Part shown: piece by piece, positions 8,985 through 18,763 of the stretch
How the letters are laid out: each line of letters begins with the position of its first letter
How positions within the stretch are numbered: position 1 is the first letter of the stretch
From: Pseudomonas paeninsulae
Lineage (GTDB): Bacteria > Pseudomonadota > Gammaproteobacteria > Pseudomonadales > Pseudomonadaceae
Direction: 5' to 3'
DNA: 64,000 bases
Assembly (NCBI RefSeq): GCF_035621475.1
Contig: NZ_CP141799.1
Location: forward strand, 4,948,501 to 5,012,500
The notes under the pieces: generated by a model
The model's input: the letters and a program-made list of their open reading frames with translations, nothing else
What the model was told of the DNA's origin: nothing
Databases searched by the model: none
Position numbers and translations under genes: made by a program

Positions 8985-9818
8985 ATGACCTCCCCCCGCA
9001 TTGCGTTTATCGGCGCCGGCAATATGGCCGCTAGCCTGATCGGCGGGCTGCGCGCCCAAGGCGTCGACGCCAGCAGCATTCGCGCCAGCGACCATGGCGC
9101 CGAGCAACGGGCCAAGATCAGCGCCGAACACGGCATCGAAACCTTCGCCAGCAACGCCGAGGCCATTCAGGGCTGCAGCGTGATCGTCCTGGCCGTCAAG
9201 CCGCAGGTGATGAAAGAGGTCTGCCTGGATCTGGCCGCCCATCTCGACGCCAATCAATTGATCGTCTCCATCGCTGCCGGCATCAGTTGCGCCAGCCTGG
9301 AACGCTGGCTCGGCGCCCCAGCGGAGACGGTCCCCGCCATTGTCCGTTGTATGCCGAATACCCCAGCGCTATTGCGCCAGGGCGTCAGCGGCTTGTATGC
9401 CAACAGCCTGGTTTCGGCGCAGCAGCGTCAGCAGGCCGAACAGTTGCTCGGTGCCGTCGGCCTGGCCCTGTGGCTGGATGAAGAACAGCTGATCGATGCG
9501 GTCACCGCCGTATCCGGCAGCGGACCGGCGTATTTCTTCCTGCTGATGGAAGCCATGACGGCCGCCGGGGAAAAGCTCGGCCTGGCGCACGACACCGCCG
9601 CCCAACTGACCCTGCACACCGCACTGGGTGCCGCACGCATGGCCGTCGCCAGTGATGTCGATGCCAGCGAACTGCGCCGCCGGGTCAGCTCGCCGGCCGG
9701 CACCACCGAGGCGGCAATCAAGACGTTCCAGGCTGGCGGCTTCGAAGCCCTGGTCGAACAGGCGCTGAATGCCGCCGCCCAACGTTCGGCAGAACTGGCC
9801 GAGCAGCTTGGCCAATAA
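8985..9818 (+). CDS. proC: Pyrroline-5-carboxylate reductase
   Basis: A 277-residue NAD(P)H-dependent reductase that makes proline from pyrroline-5-carboxylate. The Rossmann motif FIGAGNMA is near residues 8-15. VLAVKPQVM, VRCMPNTPALLRQGV and the C-terminal AVSGSGPAYFFLLMEA and SSPAGTTEAAI motifs complete the family signature. An AAGGA ribosome binding site precedes the ATG. It is co-oriented with yggS and yggT and probably in one operon. Confidence 0.96.
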   Translation: MTSPRIAFIGAGNMAASLIGGLRAQGVDASSIRASDHGAEQRAKISAEHGIETFASNAEAIQGCSVIVLAVKPQVMKEVCLDLAAHLDANQLIVSIAAGISCASLERWLGAPAETVPAIVRCMPNTPALLRQGVSGLYANSLVSAQQRQQAEQLLGAVGLALWLDEEQLIDAVTAVSGSGPAYFFLLMEAMTAAGEKLGLAHDTAAQLTLHTALGAARMAVASDVDASELRRRVSSPAGTTEAAIKTFQAGGFEALVEQALNAAAQRSAELAEQLGQ

Positions 9819-9860
9819 ACAGCCCGACCCACAGATAGACGGACCATCAAGGAGTCAATA

Positions 9861-10451
9861 ATGATCGGACTGAGTACTGCAGCAGTTTATATCCTGCAAA
9901 CCATCGGCAGCCTGTACCTGCTGATCGTGCTGCTGCGCTTCATCCTGCAACTGGTGAAAGCCGACTTCTACAACCCGCTTAGCCAGTTCATCGTGCGCGC
10001 CACCCACCCGCTGCTCAAACCCCTGCGCAAGATCATCCCCAGTTTCGCCGGGCTCGACCTGGCCTCGCTGGTGCTGGCGATCCTGGTGCAGTTGGTGCTG
10101 ATGGCCCTGGTCCTGATGCTGATGGGCTATGGCCTCGACAATCCGCTGCAACTGCTGATCTGGTCGATCATTGGCGTCACCGCCCTGTTCATCAAGGTGT
10201 TCTTCTTCGCCCTGATCATCAGCGTGATCCTGTCCTGGGTCGCCCAAGGTAGCCACAACCCGGCGGCCGAGCTGATCAACCAGATCTGCGAGCCACTGCT
10301 GGCGCCGATCCGGCGCATGCTGCCGAGCCTGGGCGGGCTGGATCTGTCACCGATCGTGGCCTTCCTGATGCTCAACCTGATCGACATGCTGGTGATTCGT
10401 AACCTGGCGGTGATGAGCGGCATGTTCAAGGGCCTCAGCCTGGCGGTTTGA
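9861..10451 (+). CDS. YggT family membrane protein
   Basis: A 196-residue integral membrane protein with two YGGT repeats. Each has two hydrophobic helices and the pattern R(F/I)..Q......NP....I....P.L.P.R. The first is about residues 8-95 (NPLSQFIVRATHPLLKPLRKIIP). The second is about 105-190 (NPAAELINQICEPLLAPIRRMLP). YggT proteins have been tied to osmotic tolerance and cell shape, but the mechanism is unknown. AAGGAG lies 7 bases before the ATG, and the gene is between proC and the DUF167 gene, 13 bases from the latter. Confidence 0.9.
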   Translation: MIGLSTAAVYILQTIGSLYLLIVLLRFILQLVKADFYNPLSQFIVRATHPLLKPLRKIIPSFAGLDLASLVLAILVQLVLMALVLMLMGYGLDNPLQLLIWSIIGVTALFIKVFFFALIISVILSWVAQGSHNPAAELINQICEPLLAPIRRMLPSLGGLDLSPIVAFLMLNLIDMLVIRNLAVMSGMFKGLSLAV

Positions 10452-10464
10452 CCCCGAGAACCCG

Positions 10465-10761
10465 ATGAGCTTCTATCGCTGGGACGGCGAGGACCTGATC
10501 CTCGATTGCCACCTGCAGCCCAAAGCCAGTTGCGACGAGTTCGCCGGGCTGCACGGTGAGCGATTGAAAATCCGTCTCACCGCCCCGCCAGTCGACGGCA
10601 AGGCCAATGCCAAGTTACTGGCCTTTCTCGCCGACGCCTTTGCCGTGAGCAAGAGCCAGGTCAGCCTGGAAAGCGGCCAGCAAAGCCGCCAGAAGCGCGT
10701 GCGCATCAAACAGCCACGGCAATTGCCCGCCGTACTCGAACTGACCGCTCGACCCGCCTGA
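10465..10761 (+). CDS. DUF167 / YggU family protein
   Basis: A 98-residue small protein. The motifs LDCHLQPKASCDEFAGLHGERLKIRLTAPPVDGKAN..LLAFLADAF and the SGQQSRQKRVRI turn are those of the YggU/DUF167 fold. Function is unknown. It closes the yggS-proC-yggT group; the next gene has its own promoter. Confidence 0.88.
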   Translation: MSFYRWDGEDLILDCHLQPKASCDEFAGLHGERLKIRLTAPPVDGKANAKLLAFLADAFAVSKSQVSLESGQQSRQKRVRIKQPRQLPAVLELTARPA

Positions 10762-10794
10762 TCGACCATCAAGCCGGATCGAAATACCCGTCAA

Positions 10795-10822
10795 TTGACA
10801 CCCCCTGCTCGCCCCGCATAAT
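10795..10822 (+). promoter_or_regulatory. Sigma-70 promoter for the dynamin-like gene
   Basis: A perfect -35 box TTGACA (10795-10800), 16-base spacer and a near-perfect -10 box CATAAT (10817-10822), about 97 bases before the ATG of the dynamin-like GTPase. This is one of the best promoter matches in the window. Confidence 0.7.
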
Positions 10823-10918
10823 GCTCGTCAGCACAGCCCGGCCATGCGATGCCTGACGCACTCGCACCGGCAACAGCATCGTCCAGTCCAAGGGCACGCT
10901 AGCCAGAGGAACGCCAGA

Positions 10919-12901
10919 ATGAGCATGGAACGTCTCAGCCAACAGGTCGACGCCTACGTCGACTGGAAGCGCGAACTGATGCGCCAGGTCACGCGCTACC
11001 GCAGCTGGCTGGCAACCAATCGGCTCAACTCCGAGGCGCTGGACGCCAAACTCGAACGCGCGCTGAAGCTGCTGCGTACCGACCACATCACCCTGGCCTT
11101 CGTCGGCGAGTTCTCGCGCGGCAAGACCGAACTGATCAACAGCCTGTTCTTCTCCGCATACGGTCAGCGCATGCTGCCGTCCCAGGCCGGGCGCACCACC
11201 ATGTGCCCCACCGAGCTGTTCTTCGACCCACGCTCGGAACACTCCTATATCCGCCTGTTGCCCATCGAAACCCGCGCCACCGAGGCCAGTGTCGCCCAGT
11301 TCAAGCGCATTCCCGGGCATTGGGTGAACATCCCGCTGGACCTCAGCGACCCGGACAACATGGTCCAGGCCTTTACCCAAGTAGCGAAGAGCAAGCCCAT
11401 GCCGGTGGAGCAAGCCATCCAACTGGGTTTCCACCCCGACAACCTGGAAAGCACCGGCAAACCCGGCCAGGTGCTGGTGCCGGCCTGGCGCCACGCGCTG
11501 GTCAACTTCGACCACCCGCTGCTGCGCCAGGGCCTGCGCATCCTCGATACCCCCGGCCTGAATGCCCTGGGCAGCGAACCGGAGCTGACCTTATCGATGC
11601 TGCCCAACGCCCAGGCGATCATCTTTCTGCTGTCGGCCGACACCGGGGTCACCGCCAGCGACATGGCGGTCTGGCAGCAGCATATTCGCCAGCTCGACGA
11701 CGACACCCAGACCAGCCTGTTCGCCGTGCTGAACAAGATCGACATCCTCTGGGACGACCTGGCCGGCGAAGCCTTCGTGCAGAACGCCATTCGGCAGATC
11801 CAGACCCTCACGGCCAGGCAACTCGGCATCCAGCCCGAGGAAGTGCTGCCGCTGTCGGCCAAACAGGCGTTGCTGGCCAAGGTGCGCAAGGATCAGGCGC
11901 TGCTGACCCGCAGCCAGATGAGCAACCTGGAGAATCTGCTGTGCGAGCGCATCGTCAGTCAGAAAGAGCGCCTGATCGAAGAGCGCGTGGTCAACCAGGT
12001 GCTGGCCCTGCTGCAGGGCAGTCAGCATGCACTCAACCTGCGCCTGGAGACGGTCAACGAACAACACGCGCTGCTGAGCAACCACCAGCACGACAACGGC
12101 CAGTTACTGTTCGAGCTGACCGCCAAGACCAAGGACGAGCACAACCAGCATCACAAGCGCCTGCTCGGCCTGAAAACCAACCAGCGCCTGCTCAAGCGCC
12201 AAGGCGAGCTACTGCAGCTCGCCGCGCGCGCGGAACGCCTCGACGAACACCTGAACAAAGTGCGCAAGAACCTCGCCGGCAGCTGGACCACCCTGGGCAT
12301 CAACCAGGCAATCCTGCACTTCTTCCGCTCGGTGGAACATGACCTGGACAGCCTGGCGCATGAGGCCGAGATGGCCAACACGATGGTCGCCGCCATCTAC
12401 CGCCGGCACAACCAAGAGAATCCGCTGCAAGGCGTCGATGCACCGCAGTTCAACGTCAAGCACTACCGGCGCGAACTCAAACAGCTGCAGACCAAGGCCG
12501 ACCAGTTCCGCCTGCACCTGAAAACCCTGCTCACCGAACAGCGCAGCCTGAGCAAACGCTTCTTCGCCACCCTGGTGCAGGAAGTCATCGGCCTGCACCA
12601 GCGCCTGCGGATCGAGGCCGGGCAATGGGCTAGCGACGCGCTGATGCCACTGATGCAACACACCCTGGAACACAAGCAGTTGCTGGAAAGCCACATGCTG
12701 CGGCTCAAGGCCCTGGCCCAGCAAACCCAGCAGGCGCGCCAGCGCGGCCAGCATCTGGCCGGTTACCGCGACGAGCTGCAACAACAACTGAGCCAGGCGG
12801 GCGAGATGCTGCGCCGCCTGCGCCTCCCCGCGCCGATCCAGCGCCAGGGCAAGGTGGTCAACCTGCCCGGCGTGGCACGCGCCCACAGCGTCGGCGAATA
12901 A
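10919..12901 (+). CDS. Dynamin-family large GTPase
   Basis: A 660-residue protein with an N-terminal GTPase domain and a long helical C-terminal part. The nucleotide motifs are P-loop GEFSRGKT (residues 63-70), switch region GRTTMCPTEL (91-100), LDTPGLNALG (209-218) and NKID (272-275). Residues about 330-640 are rich in Gln, Leu, Arg and heptads, as expected for a dynamin stalk or coiled coil. No clear membrane segment is seen. Bacterial dynamin-like proteins reshape or repair membranes, and some have been tied to phage stress; which applies here is unknown. ATG 10919 follows an AGAGGA site. It lies between DUF167 and metX, and a GC-rich hairpin follows. Confidence 0.82.
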   Translation: MSMERLSQQVDAYVDWKRELMRQVTRYRSWLATNRLNSEALDAKLERALKLLRTDHITLAFVGEFSRGKTELINSLFFSAYGQRMLPSQAGRTTMCPTELFFDPRSEHSYIRLLPIETRATEASVAQFKRIPGHWVNIPLDLSDPDNMVQAFTQVAKSKPMPVEQAIQLGFHPDNLESTGKPGQVLVPAWRHALVNFDHPLLRQGLRILDTPGLNALGSEPELTLSMLPNAQAIIFLLSADTGVTASDMAVWQQHIRQLDDDTQTSLFAVLNKIDILWDDLAGEAFVQNAIRQIQTLTARQLGIQPEEVLPLSAKQALLAKVRKDQALLTRSQMSNLENLLCERIVSQKERLIEERVVNQVLALLQGSQHALNLRLETVNEQHALLSNHQHDNGQLLFELTAKTKDEHNQHHKRLLGLKTNQRLLKRQGELLQLAARAERLDEHLNKVRKNLAGSWTTLGINQAILHFFRSVEHDLDSLAHEAEMANTMVAAIYRRHNQENPLQGVDAPQFNVKHYRRELKQLQTKADQFRLHLKTLLTEQRSLSKRFFATLVQEVIGLHQRLRIEAGQWASDALMPLMQHTLEHKQLLESHMLRLKALAQQTQQARQRGQHLAGYRDELQQQLSQAGEMLRRLRLPAPIQRQGKVVNLPGVARAHSVGE

Positions 12902-12932
12902 CCGCCCGGCAGCAGCGCGGCCAGGCATTGCC

Positions 12933-12965
12933 CGCGGCCCCGCACGCTTGCCGCCTGGGGCCGCG
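12933..12965 (+). terminator. GC-rich hairpin after the dynamin-like gene
   Basis: Arms CGCGGCCCC and GGGGCCGCG with a 15-base loop, followed by CTCTTT. It is a plausible but weak transcript end, 31 bases after the stop codon and before metX. Confidence 0.5.
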
Positions 12966-13006
12966 CTCTTTAGACTGCGGCACTTCCTTTACTGCGAGCA
13001 GGGTCG

Positions 13007-14146
13007 ATGCCCACTGCCTTTCCCCAAGACTCTGTTGGCCTGGTGACCCCGCAGGTGCTGCATTTCGCCGAACCCCTGGCGCTCGCGTGCGGGCGCAGCC
13101 TGGCTGACTACCAACTGGTCTACGAAACCTACGGCGAGCTGAACGCCGCGCACAGCAACGCCGTGCTGATCTGCCACGCGCTGTCCGGCCATCACCATGC
13201 CGCCGGCTACCACAGCGCGGACGAGCGCAAGCCCGGTTGGTGGGACAGCTGCATCGGCCCCGGCAAGCCGATCGACACCAACAAATTCTTCGTCGTCAGC
13301 CTCAACAACCTCGGCGGTTGCAACGGCTCGACCGGCCCCTCCAGCCTCAATCCGGCCACCGGTAAACCCTTTGGCGCGGACTTCCCGGTGATGACCGTGG
13401 AGGACTGGGTGCACAGCCAGGCCCGCCTGGCCGACGCCCTCGGCATCGACCAGTGGGCCGCAGTGGTCGGCGGCAGCCTCGGCGGCATGCAGGCCATGCA
13501 GTGGGCCATCAGCTACCCGGAGCGTATCCGCCACTGCCTGGCGATCGCCTCGGCGCCCAAGCTGTCGGCGCAGAACATCGCCTTCAACGAAGTGGCGCGC
13601 CAGGCGATCCTCACCGATCCGGAGTTCTACGGCGGGCACTTCCAGGAGCGCGGGGTGATCCCCAAGCGCGGCCTGATGCTGGCGCGCATGGTCGGCCACA
13701 TCACCTACCTGTCGGACGACGCCATGGGCGAGAAATTCGGCCGCGGCCTGAAAAGTGAAAAGCTCAACTACGACTTCCACAGCGTCGAGTTCCAGGTCGA
13801 GAGCTACCTGCGCTACCAGGGCGAGGAGTTTTCCGGGCGCTTCGACGCCAACACCTACCTGCTGATGACCAAGGCGCTGGACTATTTCGACCCGGCGGCC
13901 AACCACGACGGCGACCTGGCCCAGACCCTGGCCGGGGTGCAGGCGCACTTCTGCGTGATGTCCTTCACCACCGACTGGCGCTTCTCGCCGGCGCGCTCGC
14001 GGGAGATCGTCGACGCGCTGATCGCCGCCCGCAAGCACGTCTGCTACCTGGAAATCGACGCGCCGCAGGGCCACGACGCCTTCCTGATCCCGATCCCGCG
14101 TTACTTGCAGGCGTTCAGCAGCTATATGAACCGAATCGCAGTATGA
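13007..14146 (+). CDS. metX: Homoserine O-acyltransferase MetX
   Basis: A 379-residue alpha/beta-hydrolase-fold enzyme of methionine synthesis that acylates homoserine. The nucleophile Ser157 sits in [35 protein letters not shown] and the C-terminal [11 protein letters not shown] (catalytic His) are present. MetX proteins of pseudomonads are reported to prefer succinyl-CoA rather than acetyl-CoA, despite the MetX fold, so the acyl donor should not be assumed. metW follows 8 bases later, a fixed pairing in this group. Confidence 0.95.
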   Translation: MPTAFPQDSVGLVTPQVLHFAEPLALACGRSLADYQLVYETYGELNAAHSNAVLICHALSGHHHAAGYHSADERKPGWWDSCIGPGKPIDTNKFFVVSLNNLGGCNGSTGPSSLNPATGKPFGADFPVMTVEDWVHSQARLADALGIDQWAAVVGGSLGGMQAMQWAISYPERIRHCLAIASAPKLSAQNIAFNEVARQAILTDPEFYGGHFQERGVIPKRGLMLARMVGHITYLSDDAMGEKFGRGLKSEKLNYDFHSVEFQVESYLRYQGEEFSGRFDANTYLLMTKALDYFDPAANHDGDLAQTLAGVQAHFCVMSFTTDWRFSPARSREIVDALIAARKHVCYLEIDAPQGHDAFLIPIPRYLQAFSSYMNRIAV

Positions 14147-14153
14147 GGCACGC

Positions 14154-14756
14154 ATGAGAGCCGACCTGGACATCATCCAAGACTGGATCCCCGCCGGCAG
14201 CCGGGTACTCGACCTCGGCTGCGGCAATGGCGAACTGCTCGCCTGGCTGGCCGAGCACAAAGGGGTCAGCGGTTATGGCCTGGAGATCGACCCGGACAAC
14301 ATCGCCCAATGCGTCGGCAAGGGCGTCAACGTCATCGAGCAGAACCTCGACAAAGGCCTGGGCAACTTCGCCAGCAACAGCTTCGACGTGGTGGTGATGA
14401 CCCAATCACTGCAGGCCCTGCACTTCCCGGACAAGGTGCTGGCGGAGATGCTGCGCATCGGCAAGACCTGCATCATCACCTTCCCCAACTTCGCCCACTG
14501 GCGTTGCCGCTGGTACCTGGCGAGCAAGGGCCGCATGCCGGTGTCCGACTTCCTGCCGTACACCTGGTACAACACGCCGAACATCCATTTCTGTACTTTC
14601 GCGGACTTCGAACGCCTGTGCCTGGCACAAAACGCCAGGGTGCTCGATCGCCTGGCGGTCGATCGCGACCATCTGCACGGTTGGGCCAGCCGCATTTGGC
14701 CTAATCTGTTAGGTGAGATCGGCATCTACCGGATCAGCGGACCGACCGCCAACTGA
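14154..14756 (+). CDS. metW: Methionine biosynthesis protein MetW
   Basis: A 200-residue SAM-dependent methyltransferase-fold protein. The SAM motif [16 protein letters not shown] lies at about residues 17-32, followed by [11 protein letters not shown] and [14 protein letters not shown]; the C-terminal part [14 protein letters not shown] is typical for MetW. MetW is always next to metX in these bacteria and is thought to help MetX work, though its exact task is unclear. It is probably co-transcribed with metX (8-base gap). Confidence 0.93.
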   Translation: MRADLDIIQDWIPAGSRVLDLGCGNGELLAWLAEHKGVSGYGLEIDPDNIAQCVGKGVNVIEQNLDKGLGNFASNSFDVVVMTQSLQALHFPDKVLAEMLRIGKTCIITFPNFAHWRCRWYLASKGRMPVSDFLPYTWYNTPNIHFCTFADFERLCLAQNARVLDRLAVDRDHLHGWASRIWPNLLGEIGIYRISGPTAN

Positions 14757-14792
14757 TTCGCCGGCAACCAGGTCATCCTGAGGAGAACCACC

Positions 14793-15209
14793 ATGCGTCG
14801 CATCGCCCTACTGTTTATCGCCCTGTGCCTGAGTCTGCCGGCACTTGCCGAACGCAAACAAAGCTTCGGCGACCTGGACGTGCACTACAGCGCCTTCAAC
14901 TCCAGCTTCCTGCAACCGGATATCGCCGCGGCGACGGGGCTCAGCCGCAACAAAAAACAGGGCGTGCTGAATATTGCGGTGCTCAAGGCCGGCCAACCGA
15001 CCGCCGCCGCCGTCAGCGGCGAGATTCGCAACCTGCTCGGTCAGATCCACCCCCTGCAGTTCAAGCAGGTGAAAGAAGGCACGGCGATTTACTACCTGGC
15101 GCAGTTCCCCATCGAGCAACAGGAGATGTTGCGCTTCAGCCTCAGTATCCAGGCGGACGGCGGCAACACGCACAGCCTCGACTTCAACCAGGAACTCTTC
15201 CCCGACTGA
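14793..15209 (+). CDS. DUF4426 periplasmic protein
   Basis: A 138-residue exported protein. A clear signal peptide ([19 protein letters not shown], cleavage after Ala19) is followed by the DUF4426 body, with [22 protein letters not shown] and QHxF-type strands. Function is unknown. A strong GAGGAG site precedes the ATG, and its stop overlaps the start of rdgB by one base. The metX-metW-DUF4426-rdgB order is conserved in Pseudomonas. Confidence 0.85.
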   Translation: MRRIALLFIALCLSLPALAERKQSFGDLDVHYSAFNSSFLQPDIAAATGLSRNKKQGVLNIAVLKAGQPTAAAVSGEIRNLLGQIHPLQFKQVKEGTAIYYLAQFPIEQQEMLRFSLSIQADGGNTHSLDFNQELFPD

Positions 15210-15805
15210 TGATCCAGTTAAACGAGCTCGTCCTCGCCAGCCATAACGCCGGCAAACTCAAAGAACTCCAGGCCATGCTGGGTGATGCGGTGCGTGTGCG
15301 CTCAATCGGCGAGTTCAGCGACCTGGAGCCCGAAGAAACCGGCTTGTCATTCATCGAAAACGCCATCCTCAAGGCGCGCCATGCCGCGCGCGTATCGGGC
15401 TTGCCGGCACTGGCCGATGACTCCGGCCTGGCCGTGGACTTTCTTGGCGGCGCACCGGGCATCTATTCGGCGCGTTATGCCGATGGCCGCGGCGACGCGG
15501 CGAACAACGCCAAACTGCTCGAAGTCTTGCAAGGCGTCCCTGACGTGCAGCGCAGCGCGCAATTCGTCTGTTGCCTGGCACTGGTGCGGCATGCCGAAGA
15601 TCCCTTGCCGATCATCTGCGAGGGGCTCTGGTACGGGCATATCCTGCATACCGCACGCGGCGAACAGGGCTTCGGCTACGACCCGCTGTTCTGGGTCGAG
15701 GAGCGCCAGTGCTCCAGCGCCGAACTCGCGCCCGGCGAGAAGAACCAACTGAGCCATCGCGCCCGCGCCATGGCCCTGCTCAAGCAACGATTGAGGCTGG
15801 CATGA
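15209..15805 (+). CDS. rdgB: dITP/XTP pyrophosphatase (RdgB/HAM1)
   Basis: A 198-residue nucleotide-pool cleaner that hydrolyses dITP, dHAPTP and XTP to monophosphates, preventing mutagenic incorporation. Diagnostic motifs are [12 protein letters not shown] at the N-terminus, [47 protein letters not shown] and LSHRARAM. The ATG overlaps the DUF4426 stop, and its own stop overlaps the hemW start (ATGA), so three genes are translationally coupled. Confidence 0.96.
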   Translation: MIQLNELVLASHNAGKLKELQAMLGDAVRVRSIGEFSDLEPEETGLSFIENAILKARHAARVSGLPALADDSGLAVDFLGGAPGIYSARYADGRGDAANNAKLLEVLQGVPDVQRSAQFVCCLALVRHAEDPLPIICEGLWYGHILHTARGEQGFGYDPLFWVEERQCSSAELAPGEKNQLSHRARAMALLKQRLRLA

Positions 15806-16962
15806 CACTGTCCACGGGCGGGGGCTTCCAAATGCCCCCGTTAGCGCTGTATATCCATATTCCCTGGTGCGTGAAGAAGTGCCCGTACTGCGATTTCAAC
15901 TCTCACGCCGCCGGGCCGACGCTGCCGGAAGAAGAATACGTCGACGCCCTGCTCGCCGATCTCGATGAAGATCTGCCGCAGGTCTACGGCCGCCAACTGA
16001 CCTCGATTTTCTTCGGTGGCGGCACGCCCAGCCTGTTCTCGGCCAAGGCGCTGGGGCGTTTGCTCGAAGGCGTGGAGCGCCACGTGCCCTTCGCCGCCGA
16101 TATCGAAATCACCCTGGAAGCCAACCCCGGCACCTTCGAGCAGGCCAAGTTCCGCGACTACCGTGGGCTGGGCATCAATCGCCTGTCGATCGGCGTACAG
16201 AGTTTCCAGGCCGCCAAGCTCAAGGCACTGGGCCGCATCCATGATGGTGACGAGGCGATCCGCGCCGCCGACATGGCGCGCGCCGCCGGCTTCGACAACT
16301 TCAACCTGGACCTGATGCACGGCCTGCCGGATCAGTCGATTGAGGATGCCCTCAGCGATTTGCGCATCGCCATCGCCCAGGGTCCCACCCACCTGTCCTG
16401 GTACCAGCTGACGGTGGAGCCGAATACGGTGTTCTGGAACCAGCCACCGGTGATGCCCGAGGACGATATCCTCTGGGACATCCAGGAAGCCGGTCAGGCG
16501 CTGCTGGCCGAACACGGCTACGCCCAGTACGAGGTGTCCGCCTACGCCCAGCCCGGCAAGGCGGCGCGACACAACCTCAACTACTGGAGCTTCGGCGACT
16601 TCCTCGGCATCGGCGCTGGCGCCCACGCCAAGCTGAGCAACCCGGACGGCACGATCAAGCGCAGTTGGAAAACCCGCCTGCCCAAGGACTACCTAGACCC
16701 CAGCAAAGGCTTCAGCGCTGGCGAGCGAGTGCTCGGCCCCGACGAACTGCCCTTCGAATTTTTGATGAACGTGCTGCGCCTCTCGGCCGGCAGCGCCAGC
16801 GAGCTGTTCACTCAGCGCACCGGCTTAGCACTCAGCCAGTTGGCCGCCGCCCGCGCCGAGGCCGAGCGCCGTGGCCTGCTGCACAGCGACCCGACGCGCC
16901 TGACGGCGACCCGCGAAGGCCAGCTGTTTCTCAACGACCTGCTGCAACACTTTCTACCCTGA
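15802..16962 (+). CDS. hemW: HemW, radical SAM haem chaperone
   Basis: A 386-residue radical SAM protein formerly annotated as oxygen-independent coproporphyrinogen oxidase. The iron-sulphur ligands are Cys23, Cys27 and Cys30 in CVKKCPYC, preceded by YIHIPW and followed by [29 protein letters not shown] and the C-terminal HemN domain. It has the HemW-type CxxxCxxC motif with no fourth Cys of true HemN and is HemW length. HemW is thought to deliver haem to respiratory proteins. The start ATG 15802 overlaps the rdgB stop. Confidence 0.93.
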   Translation: MTLSTGGGFQMPPLALYIHIPWCVKKCPYCDFNSHAAGPTLPEEEYVDALLADLDEDLPQVYGRQLTSIFFGGGTPSLFSAKALGRLLEGVERHVPFAADIEITLEANPGTFEQAKFRDYRGLGINRLSIGVQSFQAAKLKALGRIHDGDEAIRAADMARAAGFDNFNLDLMHGLPDQSIEDALSDLRIAIAQGPTHLSWYQLTVEPNTVFWNQPPVMPEDDILWDIQEAGQALLAEHGYAQYEVSAYAQPGKAARHNLNYWSFGDFLGIGAGAHAKLSNPDGTIKRSWKTRLPKDYLDPSKGFSAGERVLGPDELPFEFLMNVLRLSAGSASELFTQRTGLALSQLAAARAEAERRGLLHSDPTRLTATREGQLFLNDLLQHFLP

Positions 16963-16996
16963 CCTGCTGTGCGCCACGCGGCGCTAAGGACCCCGT

Positions 16997-17320
16997 TTGG
17001 ACCTGTTATTCGACCTGATTGCCACCCTGTCGCGCTGGAGCCGTGGCCACCTCTACGACATCGCCCTGGCCATCATGGCCACCCTGCTGGTGCTGTTCGG
17101 CCCCGGCATCAATGCCTGGGTGCAACGCAGTATCGGCGGCCTCAACTTCATCTTCCGCACCCTGATTTTCGTCCTGGTCTGCGCGGTCGGCTACGGCCTG
17201 GCAATGGTCTTCGTCACCCCCTGGCTGGCCCAAGGCCTCGGCCACTTCAACAACTACACCCTGGCGCCGGTGTTGCTACTGGTGTTCTTCCTGATCGGCG
17301 TGCTGGCGGATCGCAGCTAG
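16997..17320 (+). CDS. DUF3392 family inner-membrane protein
   Basis: A 107-residue protein with three hydrophobic helices (about residues 20-38, 48-72 and 85-103), matching the DUF3392 family found after hemW in Pseudomonas. Function is unknown. The start is a TTG at 16997; AAGGA lies 7 bases before it and no ATG fits, so the rare start codon is well supported. It ends 6 bases from the convergent ATPase gene. Confidence 0.8.
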   Translation: MDLLFDLIATLSRWSRGHLYDIALAIMATLLVLFGPGINAWVQRSIGGLNFIFRTLIFVLVCAVGYGLAMVFVTPWLAQGLGHFNNYTLAPVLLLVFFLIGVLADRS

Positions 17321-17326
17321 CGGTGA

Positions 17327-18454
17327 CTAGGCGTTGGCAAAGCGTTGCAGTTGCATCTCGTGCAAACGGCTGAGGGTGCGGCGAAACGCAAAGGCCAGAT
17401 AACCCTGGGTATACAACTGATCAAGCGGCACCTGCGCCTCCAGATACAGCGGCACGCGGCGGTCGTAGCACTCATCGACCAGGGCGATAAAGCGCCGCAC
17501 GCTGTCGTCATGCACCGACAACTCGGGTAACTCGCGGTCGCCGGCCTGCACCCGCTCGACACCATCCTCGGTGCCACGGGCAATCTTCGCGGCGCGCTGC
17601 TGCGCACTCAGGTTGGGCACCTCGCTCAACACAATGGCCGAGTAACGATCACACAGGCCGATGAAATCCAGGGCCGACAGCGGCTGCTCGCACAGCTCGG
17701 CGTAGCGACACCAGAGCGCCGTCGCGCTACGCCGCACCACGTTAATCGCCCGGTGCCCCAGCGTTATCTGCTCGGTCGAGGCCGGCTGGCCTGGCGTCAA
17801 CTGCTCGAACACCTCACTCAGGCCGCTCGGCTGCTCTGGATGCGCCACCCAATAGCGCGGCTGCGCGGCGCCCGGATGCAGGCGATGGTCCTGGCCGCCA
17901 TCGATACCCAACACCTGCATGTGCTGCTCGATCGCCACGATCGCCGGCAGAAAGCGCTCGCGGTTGAAGCCCTCGGCATACAGCTGCCGCGGCGGCTGAT
18001 TGGAGGTGGCGACCAGCACCACACCGGCCTCGAACATCGCCTGTAGCAAAGGACCGACAATCATCGCATCGCCGATGTCATTGACGAACAGCTCGTCGAA
18101 ACACAGCACCCGCACCTCTGCGCTCAGCTCGCGCGCCAGCGCCTGCAAAGGGGCGGGTGTGCCGGTCAGCTGAAACAGACGGCGATGCACCCAGCTCATG
18201 AAGTGATGAAAGTGTTGCCGCCGCGCCGGCACCCGCAGGCTGCGATGGAACTGGTCCATCAGCCAGGTCTTGCCACGCCCCACCGGCCCCCAGAGATACA
18301 CCCCGGCCGGTGGCTGCCCAGCGCTGTCGGTTTGATGCAGGGCCTGGTGGCAGTCCTCCAGCAACTGCGCGGCCTGCCACTGCGCCTGATCCGACTCGAA
18401 GCCCTGCTGCTCGATGGCCCGCCTATAGGCTGCCAGGGGTGACGCCACATCCAT
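17327..18454 (-). CDS. AFG1/ZapE-family ATPase
   Basis: A 375-residue AAA-type ATPase of the AFG1/ZapE family. Walker A GPVGRGKT is at residues 56-63, preceded by PPAGVYLW and followed by HFHHFMSWVHRRL, Walker B RVLCFDELFVNDIGDAM, the sensor ATSNQPPRQLYAEGFNRERFLPAI and a C-terminal FIALVDECYDRRVPLYLEA. E. coli ZapE acts on the Z-ring and mitochondrial AFG1 in protein quality control. Pseudomonads carry, from memory, another ZapE copy elsewhere, so this may be a paralogue; no symbol is given. Confidence 0.85.
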   Translation of the reverse strand: MDVASPLAAYRRAIEQQGFESDQAQWQAAQLLEDCHQALHQTDSAGQPPAGVYLWGPVGRGKTWLMDQFHRSLRVPARRQHFHHFMSWVHRRLFQLTGTPAPLQALARELSAEVRVLCFDELFVNDIGDAMIVGPLLQAMFEAGVVLVATSNQPPRQLYAEGFNRERFLPAIVAIEQHMQVLGIDGGQDHRLHPGAAQPRYWVAHPEQPSGLSEVFEQLTPGQPASTEQITLGHRAINVVRRSATALWCRYAELCEQPLSALDFIGLCDRYSAIVLSEVPNLSAQQRAAKIARGTEDGVERVQAGDRELPELSVHDDSVRRFIALVDECYDRRVPLYLEAQVPLDQLYTQGYLAFAFRRTLSRLHEMQLQRFANA

Positions 18455-18654
18455 ACAACTACCGCTCGCTTAACCCAGCCCGTAATGGCGGCGGCTATTT
18501 TACAGGCTCGCGGCTGGCATGCGGCATCAGGCTGACGACCGCATAGCCCTCAAGCAATCTGGCACGGCCAATCGCAGAGGCTGCTGGACAAGCAAGCGTT
18601 GTCCAGCAAGTCGTTCCCAGGCTACCTCGCTTGTACATGGGCTAAATTTTGACC
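18455..18654. other. Gene-free stretch upstream of the AFG1/ZapE gene
   Basis: No convincing gene. It holds the promoter region of the AFG1/ZapE gene and a perfect 10-base hairpin, TGCTGGACAA/TTGTCCAGCA, at 18582-18608 with a 7-base loop. The GC-rich chromosome ends near 18650, where the cassette-like DNA starts. Confidence 0.6.
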
Positions 18655-18763
18655 GTATAACGTTGGGCTAAAGGGCAGACACAGTCAGCACATGAAATGC
18701 GCAGCATGTGCTGACTGGGGCTGTCCCGCCGCAACGCGGCGACTTTAGAGCGACTTGTTATGC
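18655..18763 (-). other. attC-like recombination site downstream of the DinB gene
   Basis: Read on the minus strand the site runs from GCATAACAAGTCGCTCTAAAG to CTTTAGCCCAACGTTATAC over 109 bases. The outer cores GCATAAC and GTTATAC are near-complementary. The inner boxes CTAAAG and CTTTAG pair with an offset base, as in attC sites. The centre holds a perfect 13-base stem CAGTCAGCACATG/CATGTGCTGACTG. The TAA stop of the DinB gene is part of the first core, typical of cassettes. Confidence 0.65.
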
